A stretch of 64,000 bases of DNA from Castor canadensis (lineage: Eukaryota > Chordata > Mammalia > Rodentia > Castoridae), in NCBI RefSeq assembly GCF_047511655.1, contig NC_133390.1, positions 126,843,583-126,907,582 of the forward strand, given 5' to 3'. The notes under the pieces were generated by a model. It was not told where the DNA came from, did no database searches, and worked only from the letters and a program-made list of their open reading frames with translations. A program made the position numbers and the translations under genes. Positions 54,204-64,000 of the stretch are shown one piece after another. The first letter of the stretch is position 1, and the number at the start of each line of letters is the position of its first letter.

Positions 54204-54965
54204 AAAATGATCATATATAATAAATAATATACAAAAGATGAATAACCACTTTTGCATTAATTCTCTCTTTGGAACAGATAACTGTGATAGAAAACTACAA
54301 AGTTCCTAGCTGTTCAGCTTAGGAAGCAAATGCCTTTCAAAGGATCTTTCGATTCCCTATAGGGAGTAGAATAGGGTCACTTCCTGTTCAAAGTTAGTTT
54401 TAAGTCTGAGAGCAAGGGTTTCCTTGGCTAAGAGAGGACAAGAATGAAATAAGGTTTCCAGAAGGCAGGTTGGCATTCTGACAGACTGGAACAGTGGCAA
54501 GACATGGACAGGTGGTTCCTCTGAAGATAAGGAACCAGAGAAGAATTAGAATTTAGACATAGGTCTGTGGGGCTGGAAATTCCCTGGGCAGTGTGAATTT
54601 CAAGCCAAACCTCACTGGTCCTTATAACCATATGAGGAGGTCAGGGATCTGTAGAGACAGGAGAGCTGACGTCCCCAAGTTTTGCAGGTGACATCAGGAT
54701 CTTTTGTGTTGCCTGACATAAAGAGATTGACTTTCTGCATGGTACTGAGGAGCCCTAGGACATTTGGTATAGAATCTTCTTGTCTTTGTTTAGACAGCCA
54801 AGTGGCCTCATTTAGTTTATTAAATGAATTTTGTCTTCTGAAACTTTACAGACAAGTGTGTGCCTGACTGAGCAAATTCCCCTTTTCCAGCAAAATCCTT
54901 TTGATCACTACCACAAAAACTCTAAACTGCACAATCCAAAATAAATTTAGGACACAAATACGTAA
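54204..54965. other. Unassigned intron
   Basis: Nothing recognised in about 760 bp. Confidence 0.45.
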
Positions 54966-54966
54966 G

Positions 54967-55063
54967 TTTTTTTTGTGTGTGAGAGTGTGGTACTGGAGTT
55001 TGAATTCAGGACTTTGTGCTAACTAGGCAGGTGCTCTCCACTTGAGCCATGCCTCCAGCCCCG
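54967..55063 (-). mobile_element. ID-like SINE
   Basis: Minus strand: T-run with GTGTGTG, 'gtggtactggagtttgaattc', 'ccacttgagccatgcctcc', probable TSD gtaagttttt/gtaaagttttt. Confidence 0.92.
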
Positions 55064-55555
55064 AAAGTAAAGTTTTTAAAGAAAGATCTTTGTCTTCTTA
55101 TTCTAAATGGCTGATCGACACTGCTTCCTGGGAGGTGAAGGCCTTTCCTGGCAAGATTTCTCTCTGTTCTCACGAGAGCAGTTCTGTTAACAAGTTACAA
55201 AGATTGCTTCAGTGCTGTGCCTGGAGTTCGAGTATTATGCACGTAAATCTTCAAGCCCATTGTCTTATCCGTGAGAGATTTCTAGGGTTTTTGAGAGCAC
55301 CAATGTGTCAAAATGTAGGATTTCAGTTTATTTGATGAAAAAGTCAAAATTTTTTCTGGTTAGATTCAGGCATTTTGTTTTGGTTTTGTTTTTATGATTC
55401 CAAATACTTAAAGTAACTCAGGCTACCGTATCTTCACATTTGTGGCAGAAAATAATATTTTGTTCTTATACTTTTTCCCTATGTGATACATTTCTGAAAC
55501 CTTCTGGCTTGATTAAATGTTCATAGCAACAGATCTATACCTAATTGTATTTTCT
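55064..55555. other. Unassigned intron
   Basis: Nothing recognised. A 97-codon open frame (55042-55335) begins inside the SINE and is not credible as coding. Confidence 0.45.
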
Positions 55556-55557
55556 AC

Positions 55558-55730
55558 TCAACTTTAAGTTTGAAAAATTGCAAACCAGTAGGAAAACCAA
55601 AAAGAACAGTATAAATGCCTTTATATAAATTTGTGAGTTAACATCGTACCACATATGCTTTATCCCTCTCTGTGAATATGTGTGTTATTTTACTTTTATT
55701 TTTTGTTTAATCACTGAAGGGACCCTTTTC
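55558..55730 (-). mobile_element. Ancient L1M-type 3' region fragment
   Basis: 'aagtttgaaaaattgcaaacc', 'aagaacagtataaatgcc', 'gagttaacatcgtaccacatatgc' match the same ancient block as at 13,030. Confidence 0.6.
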
Positions 55731-56550
55731 TCTTGTGAAAATCCACATGGCATTCCCCCACTGCAGCATCCACCCATGTCCCTCTCAGCCTTCTTTTGAT
55801 TTGGTGCTGGAGGTGGCTTAGGGAGAGGAGTGTATCCAGTCAAGTCATCATTGAGCCACCATGTTGCCTTTTTCCTTGGATAGTTGGAGGAAGTGAATGA
55901 GATGAGTGTTGTGTATATTCTAGATTGTTATACTCAATCTATGAACAGAAGAAGCTTAGTGTACTTCTGTCTCTCCATACAGAAACCTCCAAGGCAAATA
56001 CTTGTCTGGAGCCAGCAGCCTGCAATGAGCACCAATGGTCTGGATGAGGTTATAAAAGTGCCTTGTGTTTGCCCTGGTGGTACACACAAGATCAATGAGA
56101 CAGGGGTCTTTTAGTTTCGTTGTGTGTTGACTTTTCATGTTTTAGTTAATAGGACAGAGCAGGAATGCCTGCTTCAGGAACTCAGCCTCTGAAGAATAAA
56201 AGAGAAAAATCAGCAGCATATAGCACTGACTTAAGAGACAGATTTAAGCTTTATAAATAGAAGGTTTCACTGAAGCTTATGAGAAGAAATATTTTTGTGT
56301 AGATAGGAAAACTCAAGTGAATTTTGTATTTAACCTCTCCCCATAGGGTGGTGAGCTAAAACACTAGTTTTGGGCTAGTAGGTGAAAACCATCTCTCTAA
56401 GCCAGAAAAATGGTGGCAATCTAACTCCTCCTTGAGTGCTACTAGGGATAGGATGATGTCATTTAATAATCTCAAACATTATTTATTTCAAACATACTAA
56501 ATGTTTCTACAAAGTCATCTTAGAATTGTAGCTTTGTGTAGTCCAGTCTT
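55731..56550. other. Unassigned intron
   Basis: Nothing recognised. Confidence 0.45.
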
Positions 56551-56552
56551 TC

Positions 56553-56778
56553 ACAGTAATGGTTCTCAACTGGAGGGCAATTTTGTCCCCAGGGAAGATT
56601 TGGTAGCATCTGAAAATGTTTTTTATTGTCACAGCTAGGAGAGTGCTGTTGACATTTGGTGGGTAGAGGCCAAGGATGCTGCTAAAATATCCACAATGCT
56701 CAGAAGAGCCCTCCCTCTCTCTTCCTTTCTCAACAAAGAAATACCAGGTACAAAATGCTACTAATGCCATGGTTGGTG
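56553..56778 (+). mobile_element. hAT-type non-autonomous transposon
   Basis: 'agtaatggttctcaactggag', 'gcaattttgtccccagggaag', 'gtgggtagaggccaaggatgc', 'tgctaaaatatccacaatgc', 'ctactaatgccatggttgg'. Same family as 47,495. Confidence 0.72.
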
Positions 56779-57370
56779 AAATGGCTTTATGGGGGTAGTT
56801 GTAGCTCTTTTATTGACAAATCGTTGCAGTATACAAGATGCTAGGTGTTCCAAGAAAATTAAGACCTAGACCTTGGCTTCAAAGCTCACTGTCTTGTCAG
56901 GGCAACAACTATAGAGAATCACAAACAATGGTAAATGTCCTTTCTTACTTTTTTTAAAAGCCTTCGTAACTGAGGTAAGATGGTGTGGTAAGCTAGAAAC
57001 AGAAGCGTCCTTTGGGTTGTGGCTGGCAGGGTGAGCAGGCATCACTAAATGGGGAGGGCTGAGAAGTAACTCCAGCTCCTACAGCATTGTCTTTGGCCCA
57101 TGGGGGCCTCTCATTGTTTCCCACTCACCTCCTCCTTTCCCTCCTCGCAACTGGTAACCACATTCATGGGTTAAGTGTAAAGCTTGGATTTTCAGTGTTT
57201 CAAAGAATGAACCTGTGTTATTGGCAGCGTCGTGTCTTACTACGATGCCGTTTGCATGTATCACCTCATTCAGTTTCTCTTCTTGATAGCCTTGTGTTAA
57301 AGTCACGTCAGGTTTTATGGACTCATCTGTTCTACTGCTTTCGACTGCTTTCTTGTAATCCTTAGGTTGT
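56779..57370. other. Unassigned intron
   Basis: Nothing recognised. Overlapping sense and antisense frames at 57,079-57,375 argue against coding. Confidence 0.45.
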
Positions 57371-57371
57371 T

Positions 57372-58260
57372 TCAAGTAGTTTCAGTTATTCAGTTAGTGT
57401 GCTTTGTGATAATCATCCCAAACCTCAGTGACTTAAAACAACGGAGACTCTTTTTTTTTTTTGTTACCAGGGTTTGAGCTGCTTTGGTTATTTTTCGGAT
57501 AGGGTCTTACGGTTTTTGCCCGGGGCCAGTCTCTAACCGCCATCCTTCTACCTATGCCTCTGGCATAGCTATGATAACAGGTGAGCATCACCACATCTGG
57601 TTTACTGGTTTCCAATTTTTTTTATTATTATTATTTTGTGGTGGTACTGGGATTTGAACTCAGGGCCTCATGCTTGCTAGACAAGCGCTCTACCACTTGA
57701 GCCAGTCTACCAGACCAACCTCTAGGTTATTGGTTGAGAGGTGGTCCTTGCTAACTTTTTGCCTGGCTGATCTAGAACTGCGTTCCTTCTAATCTCCACC
57801 TCCCAAGTAGCTGGGATTATAGGCAGAAGCCTATAATCTTGGCCCTACAATCATTTTTCATGACCTGATGGGGTTTGGTTGAGTGTTTTGGCTGATTTGT
57901 ACCTCAGTCTGCTGATCCCAGTTGGTGTCACTCAACTGTGATCTGCTGGAGACTGCATGACTTAAGGAGCCTTGCACAAGTTGTCATCCTCTATCAGGCT
58001 AGATTGAGCTGGGTCACATGATAGCAGGTCAGGAGCCCCAAGAGAAAAGAAATGTTCAAGGCCTGGACTTGGAAATTGAACAGGGTCATGTTCTACAGGC
58101 TCGTACCTATACTCCATCTATACTCTGTTGGCTAAAACAAGACATAAATCCAACCCAAATTCATATGTGGGGGAATATTCTCCACCTCGTGATGGGAGCA
58201 GCTGAAAAGTTACTTTGCAGAAGATGTGGTGATAGCATGTGAGGAGGGGTCTATGGGGTG
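57372..58260 (-). mobile_element. Probable old ERVL/MaLR LTR split by nested SINEs
   Basis: Left piece is 57,372-57,447 ('aacctcagtgacttaaaacaac'). Right piece is 57,845-58,260 ('gttttggctgatttgtacctc', 'ggtgtcactcaactgtgatc', 'attctccacctcgtgatgggagc', 'agctgaaaagttactttgcag'). The order matches the antisense of an old mammalian LTR. The SINE block 57,448-57,843 separates the pieces. Non-coding. Confidence 0.55.
57448..57843 (-). mobile_element. Trimeric SINE carrying a nested ID SINE
   Basis: Outer element: a short ID remnant ('gttaccagggtttgagc'), B1-like unit to 57,600, and a second B1-like unit from 57,718 ('ctaggttattggttgagagg', 'tgctaactttttgcctggc', 'agctgggattataggc'). A younger ID at 57,618-57,715 with a (TTA)n tail splits the linker. 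tctggtttactggtt and tctaggttattggtt form its imperfect TSD. Confidence 0.85.
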
Positions 58261-58382
58261 GCAAGGCAGAGATGTCCAGAGAGCACACCTGCCTGTCTAT
58301 ATGCAGCTTGAGAAGTTGAAGATAAAGGTGAGGATGGGGGGTTGCCTGACAAAGAGGAGTGAGAGCCAGTGATAGGTTTTCT

Positions 58383-58568
58383 AGGGCAATGGCAACTTTA
58401 TGTTTATCGGAATCACCTGGAAGCTTGTTAAATCCTGGATGGCCAAGCTCTATGACCAAAGTTTGTGATTCACTCAGTAGAGAATAGGGTCAGGGAATTT
58501 GCATTTCTAACAAACTCCTTGTGATGTTGCCATTGCTGGTCTGGGACCACACTTTGAGAACCAGTCTG
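58383..58568 (-). mobile_element. MER5A-like hAT transposon
   Basis: 'cggaatcacctggaagcttg', 'gaatttgcatttctaacaaac', 'gatgttgccattgctggtc', 'accacactttgagaaccag'. Nearly full length. Confidence 0.85.
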
Positions 58569-58708
58569 AGGCGAGAGTGTAAATGGAGAAGATCTTGTAG
58601 AACTATGTTCAAGGAACGCAAGGAAAAGAACTCAGCAAAGGGATTTGAATAACAAGAAATAGGGTTTCAAGGTAAGACTAGTTCTTTCAGAAACTCAACT
58701 CAAAAAGA

Positions 58709-58817
58709 CAAGACTCGGGGTGAAGCTCAGTGGTAGAGTGTTTGCCTAGTGTGTGTAAGTAAGACCCTGGGTTCAGTCGCCAGCATTGGAAAAATAAAAA
58801 TTAAAAAAAAAAAAAAG
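58709..58817 (+). mobile_element. Classical ID-type SINE
   Basis: 'ggggtgaagctcagtggtag', 'agtgtttgcctagtgtgtg', 'ccctgggttcagtcgccagc' and A tail. Closer to the general rodent ID consensus (GCTCAGTGGTAGAG) than to the local ID type. Confidence 0.9.
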
Positions 58818-59225
58818 GGAAGGAGAACAGAAAATAGAAGAGCCATAGAGTAACAAGAATGTCTTCCTTGCCATTTAGCTGTTAATTATTATCATCATGG
58901 GCATTGTTGTTCTTTAGGATGGAAGAGACTTAAGCATCCTTTTAGGACAAAAGAGTCATGATTGCTCTTCTGTAACTTGTCCCAGGCGGGAGGAGACATT
59001 CAGCTAAATGGTCCTGCTTTCTGCAGCATCAGAAAGCACAGAAGCAGATCCTCGTCTGTGACGTTAGAGACAACACATCACTGTGAAGAAAAGGAAAATC
59101 AAGATCACCTGGGCATTTGCACCCTCAGGACCTCCATAGCCTGGGAGGGCTTGGGGGCTTGGGTAAAACAGTGGAACAGACACTGGAGTGGAAAGGGCAA
59201 TGGTGTCAGGAAGCCTGCTGAGTGT
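58818..59225. other. Unassigned intron
   Basis: Nothing recognised. Confidence 0.45.
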
Positions 59226-59227
59226 CT

Positions 59228-59358
59228 CCGTATAGCTCCTCTGTAAGATGGAGCTCATGTGCTTCCTACCTCAGAATCATGGTGAGGATTAAGTAGGAAT
59301 ACTTAGAATAGAATACTGGCTGAGCCAGCGATCAAGTAAGTGCTCAAAATAGATGTAA
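59228..59358 (-). mobile_element. MIR SINE fragment
   Basis: 'gctcctctgtaagatggagc', 'ctacctcagaatcatggtgagg', 'attaagtaggaatacttag', 'aagtgctcaaaatagatg'. Confidence 0.7.
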
Positions 59359-59371
59359 CTTCCTTCCTTCC

Positions 59372-59504
59372 TTTTTTCTTTTTGAAACAGGATGTCACTA
59401 TAAAGCCTGTGTCCCAGGCTGGCCTGGAACTCTCCATCTTCCTGTGAAGATGTGAAGCCTCTCAAGTGCTGTGATTGCAGGCATGAACCACCATGCCTGG
59501 CTGA
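59372..59504 (-). mobile_element. B1 SINE monomer with a small internal insertion
   Basis: 'gaaacaggatgtcactataaag', 'cccaggctggcctggaactc', a 'tgtgaagatgtgaag' insertion, then 'tcaagtgctgtgattgcagg' and 'accaccatgcctggc'. Confidence 0.85.
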
Positions 59505-60746
59505 TAGAAGTATTGATATATTTTAATATGGGTGGATAGGCTCCGTGGGGCTTAGTGTGCTTTAATGTCATATCCATCAGATCCCACACTGTAACCTTTT
59601 GTGAAGATGTGATAGAGTGCCTCTAGGGATCTCACAGTTGTGTACAGTTGTGTTTACAGTAGCCCCATGACTAAATGTGTCCACTCTTTGCATGCAGTTG
59701 CTGAAAGGTTGTCTGGATGGCTGTGTGTCAGCCATGACTATAGGTCAACACCCATCTCAGCCACCACCTGAAAGGTGATAGCAGTCTAGGCTTGGGAGAA
59801 TCAGGTTGGACAGGCTAACAAATGCTTTTGGGTGAACCTGTAGATACCTGGGCATGTCCTGTGGGGAGCTTGGGACTTGAGTCACACATGGGCCGAGTTG
59901 CTTCTTTCTACATGAGCATCCTTAACCCACTCACTGCTGCGTTGCAGGCACATTAGGTAGTGTAGCCATTCTTTACTTGTCCAGGTATGGTGGCAAGACC
60001 TGCAGATTTGAGTTTACGCTCAAAAGGGCGAAGCTTCAAGACACTTTCTTCTTTTGCCTTCATGCTGGACTCACGTGCCCACAAAGTGCCCCAGACTTGG
60101 AGCATCCAGGCATCTCATTTTCCCAGCCCGCCCAGAGTCCAGCCACACTTTTGTTCTAAGTCAACCTTTGGTCCCTCCAGAGCAGATTTGCAAATTTTGC
60201 ACTAGCCTTGTGTTCTCTAGAGTTTGTGATTTCCCAAGTCACAGCAGGGAATGATGCGTCCTGATTGTGATGCAAGCATTCCTCTCTGTCCCCCGCACCT
60301 CCCACCCCAAGGTATCTGGTGACTATTCCTCCTTGCCCTTGCTGGATCAGCCCTGCTTTCTGCAGGATCCCTTGAGACACTCCCAGCCAATCTTTATTTT
60401 CCTAGTTCAGTCCTTGGACAAGAAAATACGAAGCAAAATGAGACTGAGAAAGTAGGATGTTTGTCCACTCTAATTTTTACTGTAGAGGCCACATGTGGAA
60501 AGAACTGATGAGTTATAGATGATTTTTTTTCTGTGAGATTGTTTTTCAGTGAACCAGATTTCTCAGCGTTAAAGTATAGCTGTGAAGGCTATGGGAAGAT
60601 CACTATCAGAAGTCTACTACGGCGGGCTGGGGAGAGCAAAGCCACCTGCTGGCATGGTCAGGCTGCATTCTGAATTTACAGTCCACCTGTGGTTTTGCTC
60701 CAAGGAAAACACATCTGAGTTGTAGCCCCCTTTCTGGAGGTGCTTT
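59505..60746. other. Unassigned intron with a possible reverse CTCF motif
   Basis: About 1.2 kb with no recognised transposons. Overlapping frames in three registers at 59,977-60,254 argue against coding. Confidence 0.45.
60641..60653 (-). promoter_or_regulatory. Weaker candidate CTCF motif, reverse orientation
   Basis: On the minus strand CCAGCAGGTGGC fits CCASYAGRKGGC, but the next position is T rather than A/G. Confidence 0.35.
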
Positions 60747-60868
60747 AGAAATCTCCCAGCCAGGGACTGATGGAGTGGTAGAGTGTCTGCCTAGCAAGTG
60801 TGAGGCGCTGAATTCAAACCCCAGTATGGCCAAAAAAACCAAAATGAAACAAGAAATTTTCCAGCCAG
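60747..60868 (+). mobile_element. ID-like SINE with 17-bp TSD
   Basis: 'ggactgatggagtggtagag' (the 'ctcaag' of the A-box is lost), 'gaggcgctgaattcaaacc', tail with AACC and AAAATGAAAC units. agaaatctcccagccag (60747-60763) and agaaattttccagccag (60852-60868) flank it. Confidence 0.95.
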
Positions 60869-61364
60869 AAAGTAACATCTTAATCGAGGCCTTGACCTTG
60901 CCAAGGGGGGCAAAGGAAAAAATGGGTCCAAAGAAAGTAGGCTGGATTTAAAGGCCCTTCCCTCTTTCTTCCAGAGTTTTTCTGCAAACAAGGGAGAATC
61001 ACAGGTCAGGTGCAACCCCACAACTATGCACACAGTTTCCTTCTAGGACTCTGCCAGAAGTGTCCTTATGGTCACTGTGGGCAGTGGCCACAAATGGTGC
61101 CAGACATATCTCTGAACATCTAAAACAAAGTATTCAGGACAGACTCTGACTTGTTTATTGGGACTGATTTGCATTCTTGAGTTATACAAGTAGAAAGAAT
61201 TGTAGAAGGTTGAGGAGAAAATACAGAAATTTATAAATGCAGGAAGTTGGAAAAAATGTAAAGATACTTGTGTTAGTATAGCTACTGTCATTGCTATTCA
61301 GTCTGGACATGTATAGAGCACATGCTTAATAGTTTAACAATTAATTCATTGTGATAAAGTATAA
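60869..61364. other. Unassigned intron
   Basis: Nothing recognised. Confidence 0.45.
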
Positions 61365-61527
61365 ATGATCAGGTCCCTCTGTCAACAGGTGGACAAACAA
61401 TTGTGGCTCAGCTGTGCAATGGAGTGCCACACAGCAATGTAAATTACTGTGTCCACAGCTGCACACCCTGGTGAATTTCAGACACTATGTTAAATAGAAG
61501 AAGCCAGATAGGAGAGCACATACTATA

Positions 61528-61962
61528 TCAGGTCAGCAAGCCACAACCAGTAGGCCACGTTGGACCCACTGAGTGTTTTCGTATGGCTTGCAAGTTAAGA
61601 ATGACTTTGATTTTGTTGTTGTTGTTGTACTGGGGCTTGAACTCAGGGCTATACTTTGAGCCACTCTACCAGCCCTTTTTTGTGATGGGCTTTTTTGAGA
61701 TAGAGTCTCAAGGACTATTTGCCCGGGCTGGCTTCGAACTATGATCCTCCTGAGTAGCTAGATTTCATTACATGAAGTTCAGATCACAATGTCACTAACT
61801 GGAGTTCTATTGGAACACAGGCAGTCATTTGTGAACTGTCTCTGGCTGCCTTTGGGTTTCCAGGGCAGAGCCGAAGAGCTTTGACAGAGGGTGACAGAGG
61901 CCATAGGGCCTACAGAACCTAAATATTTACTGTCTGGCCCTTTACAGGAAAAGCGTGCTGTA
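61528..61962 (-). mobile_element. hAT-type DNA transposon inserted in L1M, itself split by a SINE
   Basis: 'caggtcagcaagccacaacc', 'cgtatggcttgcaagttaagaatg', then after the SINE 'gttctattggaacacaggc', 'cctaaatatttactgtctgg', 'ccctttacaggaaaagc'. Landmarks of the common hAT-type MER element. Confidence 0.7.
61611..61765 (-). mobile_element. 5'-truncated B1-ID composite SINE with (TTG)n tail
   Basis: (GTT)n at 61612-61627, ID unit ('tactggggcttgaactcagg', 'tttgagccactctaccagcc'), B1-like unit ('tagagtctcaaggactatttgcc', 'ctcctgagtagctag'). Confidence 0.92.
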
Positions 61963-62205
61963 TGATTCTGTGTGACTCTACAAACCCCTCCTGACTGACG
62001 GATAACAGACTGGTGGTTGCTAGGAGGCGGGGGTGGAGCACAAGGGACCTATGGGGCCATCCTGAGGGGTGATAAAATGTTTTGTGTTTTGATTGTGGTG
62101 ATTACGTGGATGTATGAATTTTTCACAAGTCATGAAATGCTACTTTAAATGAATGCAGTTTACTGTATGTAACTGACATTTCATTGAAGTTGTGGGGGGA
62201 ACATG

Positions 62206-62409
62206 GAATCCGAATCCCCCAACCCCCACAGTCCTGCCCATCGTGCTTTGGATATGTTGAATTTTGATCTCTTTTCTCTTTATTCAGACATACAGGCATT
62301 TCCCACAATTCTACTTCAGTGTGAAGATATTAATATCTTCATCCTCAGTGTCCCTTCCTGGGTCAATTATATTTGGATAAAATTTGTTGCCTTGCTTGAG
62401 GTGGTGCTA
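62206..62409. other. Unassigned intron
   Basis: Nothing recognised. Confidence 0.4.
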
Positions 62410-62880
62410 TTGTAACTAGGAGTTCTAGGCCACAGTCCCAACTTCAGGGGTTCCACATGTCAGGTCTGGCCACCCACCCCCAATATGCCAAGAAAGAGTG
62501 GAGTAGTGGTGAAGGGTAGAGAAGAGATTTATCACACTGCAGGGCTGTGCACCACAGGAAGAGGCAGTCTCCACTTCAGCCATCTTCAGAGTACAGGCAT
62601 GAGCATTAGGTTTAAATAGAGGAAGGATAAGGTCAGGGGGAGAGAGGTGTATGTAAGTATTAAACAGTCCCAGCCACAAGTGTGTCTTGGTGGCCAAAGA
62701 TGGTGGTCCGGTTGTCTCAGGATTGATCAGGTGGGCCCTTGGCCATTGTTGCCTGGTGGGTGTTCTGTCCTGCAGAGGTTCTGCTGTTCCTTCCCTTGGG
62801 GGTAGTTTCTAATCAAGAGATGTTATTGATTAGTCCTGTCCTTTCTGGAACCCAAGCAGGGGTGGGGAGGGACTGACTCA
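62410..62880. other. Unassigned block, possible lineage-specific LTR
   Basis: 'gaagagatttatcacactgcag', 'gcagtctccacttcagccatc' and 'aggtttaaatagaggaagg' have the look of retroviral LTR sequence, but no inverted TG...CA ends or TSD were established. Confidence 0.25.
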
Positions 62881-63560
62881 GAGTGAAGGAGACAGATATG
62901 CAGTGGAAGCAGAGATATCAAGCTTTCATCCTTCTGACAGTTACCCTTTGCACATTTGCAGGCCCAAGTGAAGAGTCCAGTGCTTTTCAGCAAAAGCAGT
63001 TTCTAAAAGCACCTGTTGTACTATCAAAATCAGTTTCCACATCTGTGATTGTTTTGCTTTCTGGATGAAGAAGAGCTGGTGAGCACGGGCATGTGGCCCT
63101 TGGGCCTCTCACAACAGGCTTACAACATGAAGACAGTCACCTTGGCTGTTCTGGACATCCTCAAGGCCACACTTGAACACTACCTCTTGCCATCAGCCAC
63201 CTGGCTAACGTAGACCTCCTCCTTCCCTTATCTCACTCAAAACAGCTTCCCACCTCAACTAGGTTTCCCTCCCTCACTTCAAGGTCCCTTGAAAGCCACC
63301 ATTCCTATTTCACTTGTTGTTGCTGCCCCCTTTCACTGGGATGTAGCTTCCTCATATATATAGTAGTCACCTGCACGAGATCCAGTGATTTTATACATGA
63401 GAGCTTAGGGTGGGGCCTAGGTTAACTCCACTGCTCCTGCCTCAGTCTTTCTCTCCCTTTAGGGCCAAAAGCATTTTCATCTCTGAATGGCTGGCACTTT
63501 CACCTAAAACATCTGCCTCTTGAACATCCTTACTACAGCGCTGTTTTTCTCGGGTTCTCC
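62881..63560. other. Unassigned intron
   Basis: Nothing firmly recognised. A TATATATA run lies near 63,355. Confidence 0.45.
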
Positions 63561-63565
63561 ATAAT

Positions 63566-63990
63566 GTGAATGTGTTAGTATCCTATTGATGTAACAAATC
63601 ACATTAAACTTAGTGGCTTAAACCAATACAATTTTATTTTCCTAAGTTCTGGAAGTCAGATGTCCAAAATCAGTCTCACTGAGCTAAAGCTGAGATGTCA
63701 GCAGGGCTGTGTTCCTATTGGCTTTCAGGGAGAACTGGTTCTCTTGCTTTTTCTAGTGCATTCTTTGGCTTCAGATCTCTCTTCAATTGGCTCTTATGCC
63801 TTTGTGTCTCACTCATGTGTATCATTGGGCCATCCAACAACCTAGGACAATTTCCCCATCTGAGGATCCTTAGGTTAATCACATCTGCTGGATTCCTTCT
63901 GCTCTGTAAGACTCTGGAGATCAGGATATGGACGTCTTTGGGTTCCCGTGACTCTGCCTCTGAGAGATAACAAGTGGTCCTTTTCTTACT
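63566..63990 (-). mobile_element. MLT1-type MaLR LTR, close to the window edge
   Basis: Antisense landmarks: 'gatgtaacaaatcacattaaac', 'ttagtggcttaaaccaatac', 'gttctggaagtcagatgtcc', 'tcagcagggctgtgttcc', 'ttccccatctgaggatcc', 'ttaggttaatcacatctgc', 'gatatggacgtctttgg'. Non-coding; its terminus may lie just outside the window. Confidence 0.8.
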
Positions 63991-64000
63991 TTCTCTCTTC

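Larger units (their letters stand above)
61365..62205 (+). mobile_element. Ancient L1M 3' region, host of nested insertions
   Basis: Left: 'ctctgtcaacaggtggacaaac', 'tgcaatggagtgccacacagc', 'gaagaagccagatagg', 'gcacatactat'. Right: 'gctgtatgattctgtgtgac', 'ggataacagactggtggttgc', 'gattgtggtgattacgtgg', 'tcatgaaatgctactttaaatg'. Together they follow the L1M ORF2 end and 3' UTR. Confidence 0.72.
18381..64000 (+). other. CMTM8: CMTM8 intron 1 (5' 45.6 kb)
   Basis: I looked for the start of exon 2 (coding for VLGLLVWTL... and the rest of the first two membrane helices) on the plus strand and did not find it, so the window ends inside intron 1. Human CMTM8 also has a very long first intron. The interval is mostly transposon layers and unassigned intronic DNA, described entry by entry below. 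Confidence 0.85.

Overview
The window is vertebrate nuclear DNA from a placental mammal, almost certainly a rodent. It contains one recognisable gene, CMTM8, represented only by its CpG-island promoter, its first coding exon and the start of a very long first intron. The repeats argue for a castorimorph rodent such as beaver, though that is inferred from repeat style, not proven. The tRNA-derived ID-like SINE (about 75 bp plus an A tail) is everywhere. It also occurs fused to 7SL-derived B1-like units, and the youngest L1s have the G-rich 3' UTR seen in rodents.

Layout. Bases 1-17,400 lie upstream of the gene. They start in the 3' end of a young L1, followed by MaLR LTR pieces, MIRs, many SINEs, an inverted ancient L1 with a nested SINE (10.5-11.8 kb), another ancient L1 3' UTR (13.0-13.7 kb) and an MLT1-type LTR (15.8-16.3 kb). 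By human synteny this would be the GPD1L-CMTM8 intergenic interval, but no GPD1L sequence is seen. Bases 17,395-18,520 form a dense CpG island without an evident TATA box, with GC boxes and an inverted CCAAT box. The CMTM8 start codon is at 18,234 in a strong Kozak context. Coding exon 1 (49 codons) ends at 18,380 in a consensus GTGAGT donor. Everything from 18,381 to the end is intron 1, about 45.6 kb without reaching exon 2.

The intron holds layers of transposable elements of different ages: L2 and MIR, ancient L1M/HAL1-like pieces, hAT-type and other DNA-transposon fossils, MaLR LTRs, and younger ID, B1-ID and trimeric SINEs, many with readable target-site duplications (TSDs) and nesting. 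A doubly deleted young L1 lies at 26.84-27.66 kb and a roughly 70-bp L1 tip at 47.3 kb. Good CTCF-like motifs lie at 51,039 and, in opposite orientation, at 60,641.

No other protein-coding gene, tRNA, rRNA, CRISPR array or operon-like system is supported. Most open frames are low-complexity, repeat-derived or GC-rich shadows. I found no novel multi-gene system. What deserves a second look is the Alu-like trimeric SINE architecture, the deleted L1, the tail-only insertion scars, the possible CTCF pair and the in-frame opening upstream of the CMTM8 ATG.
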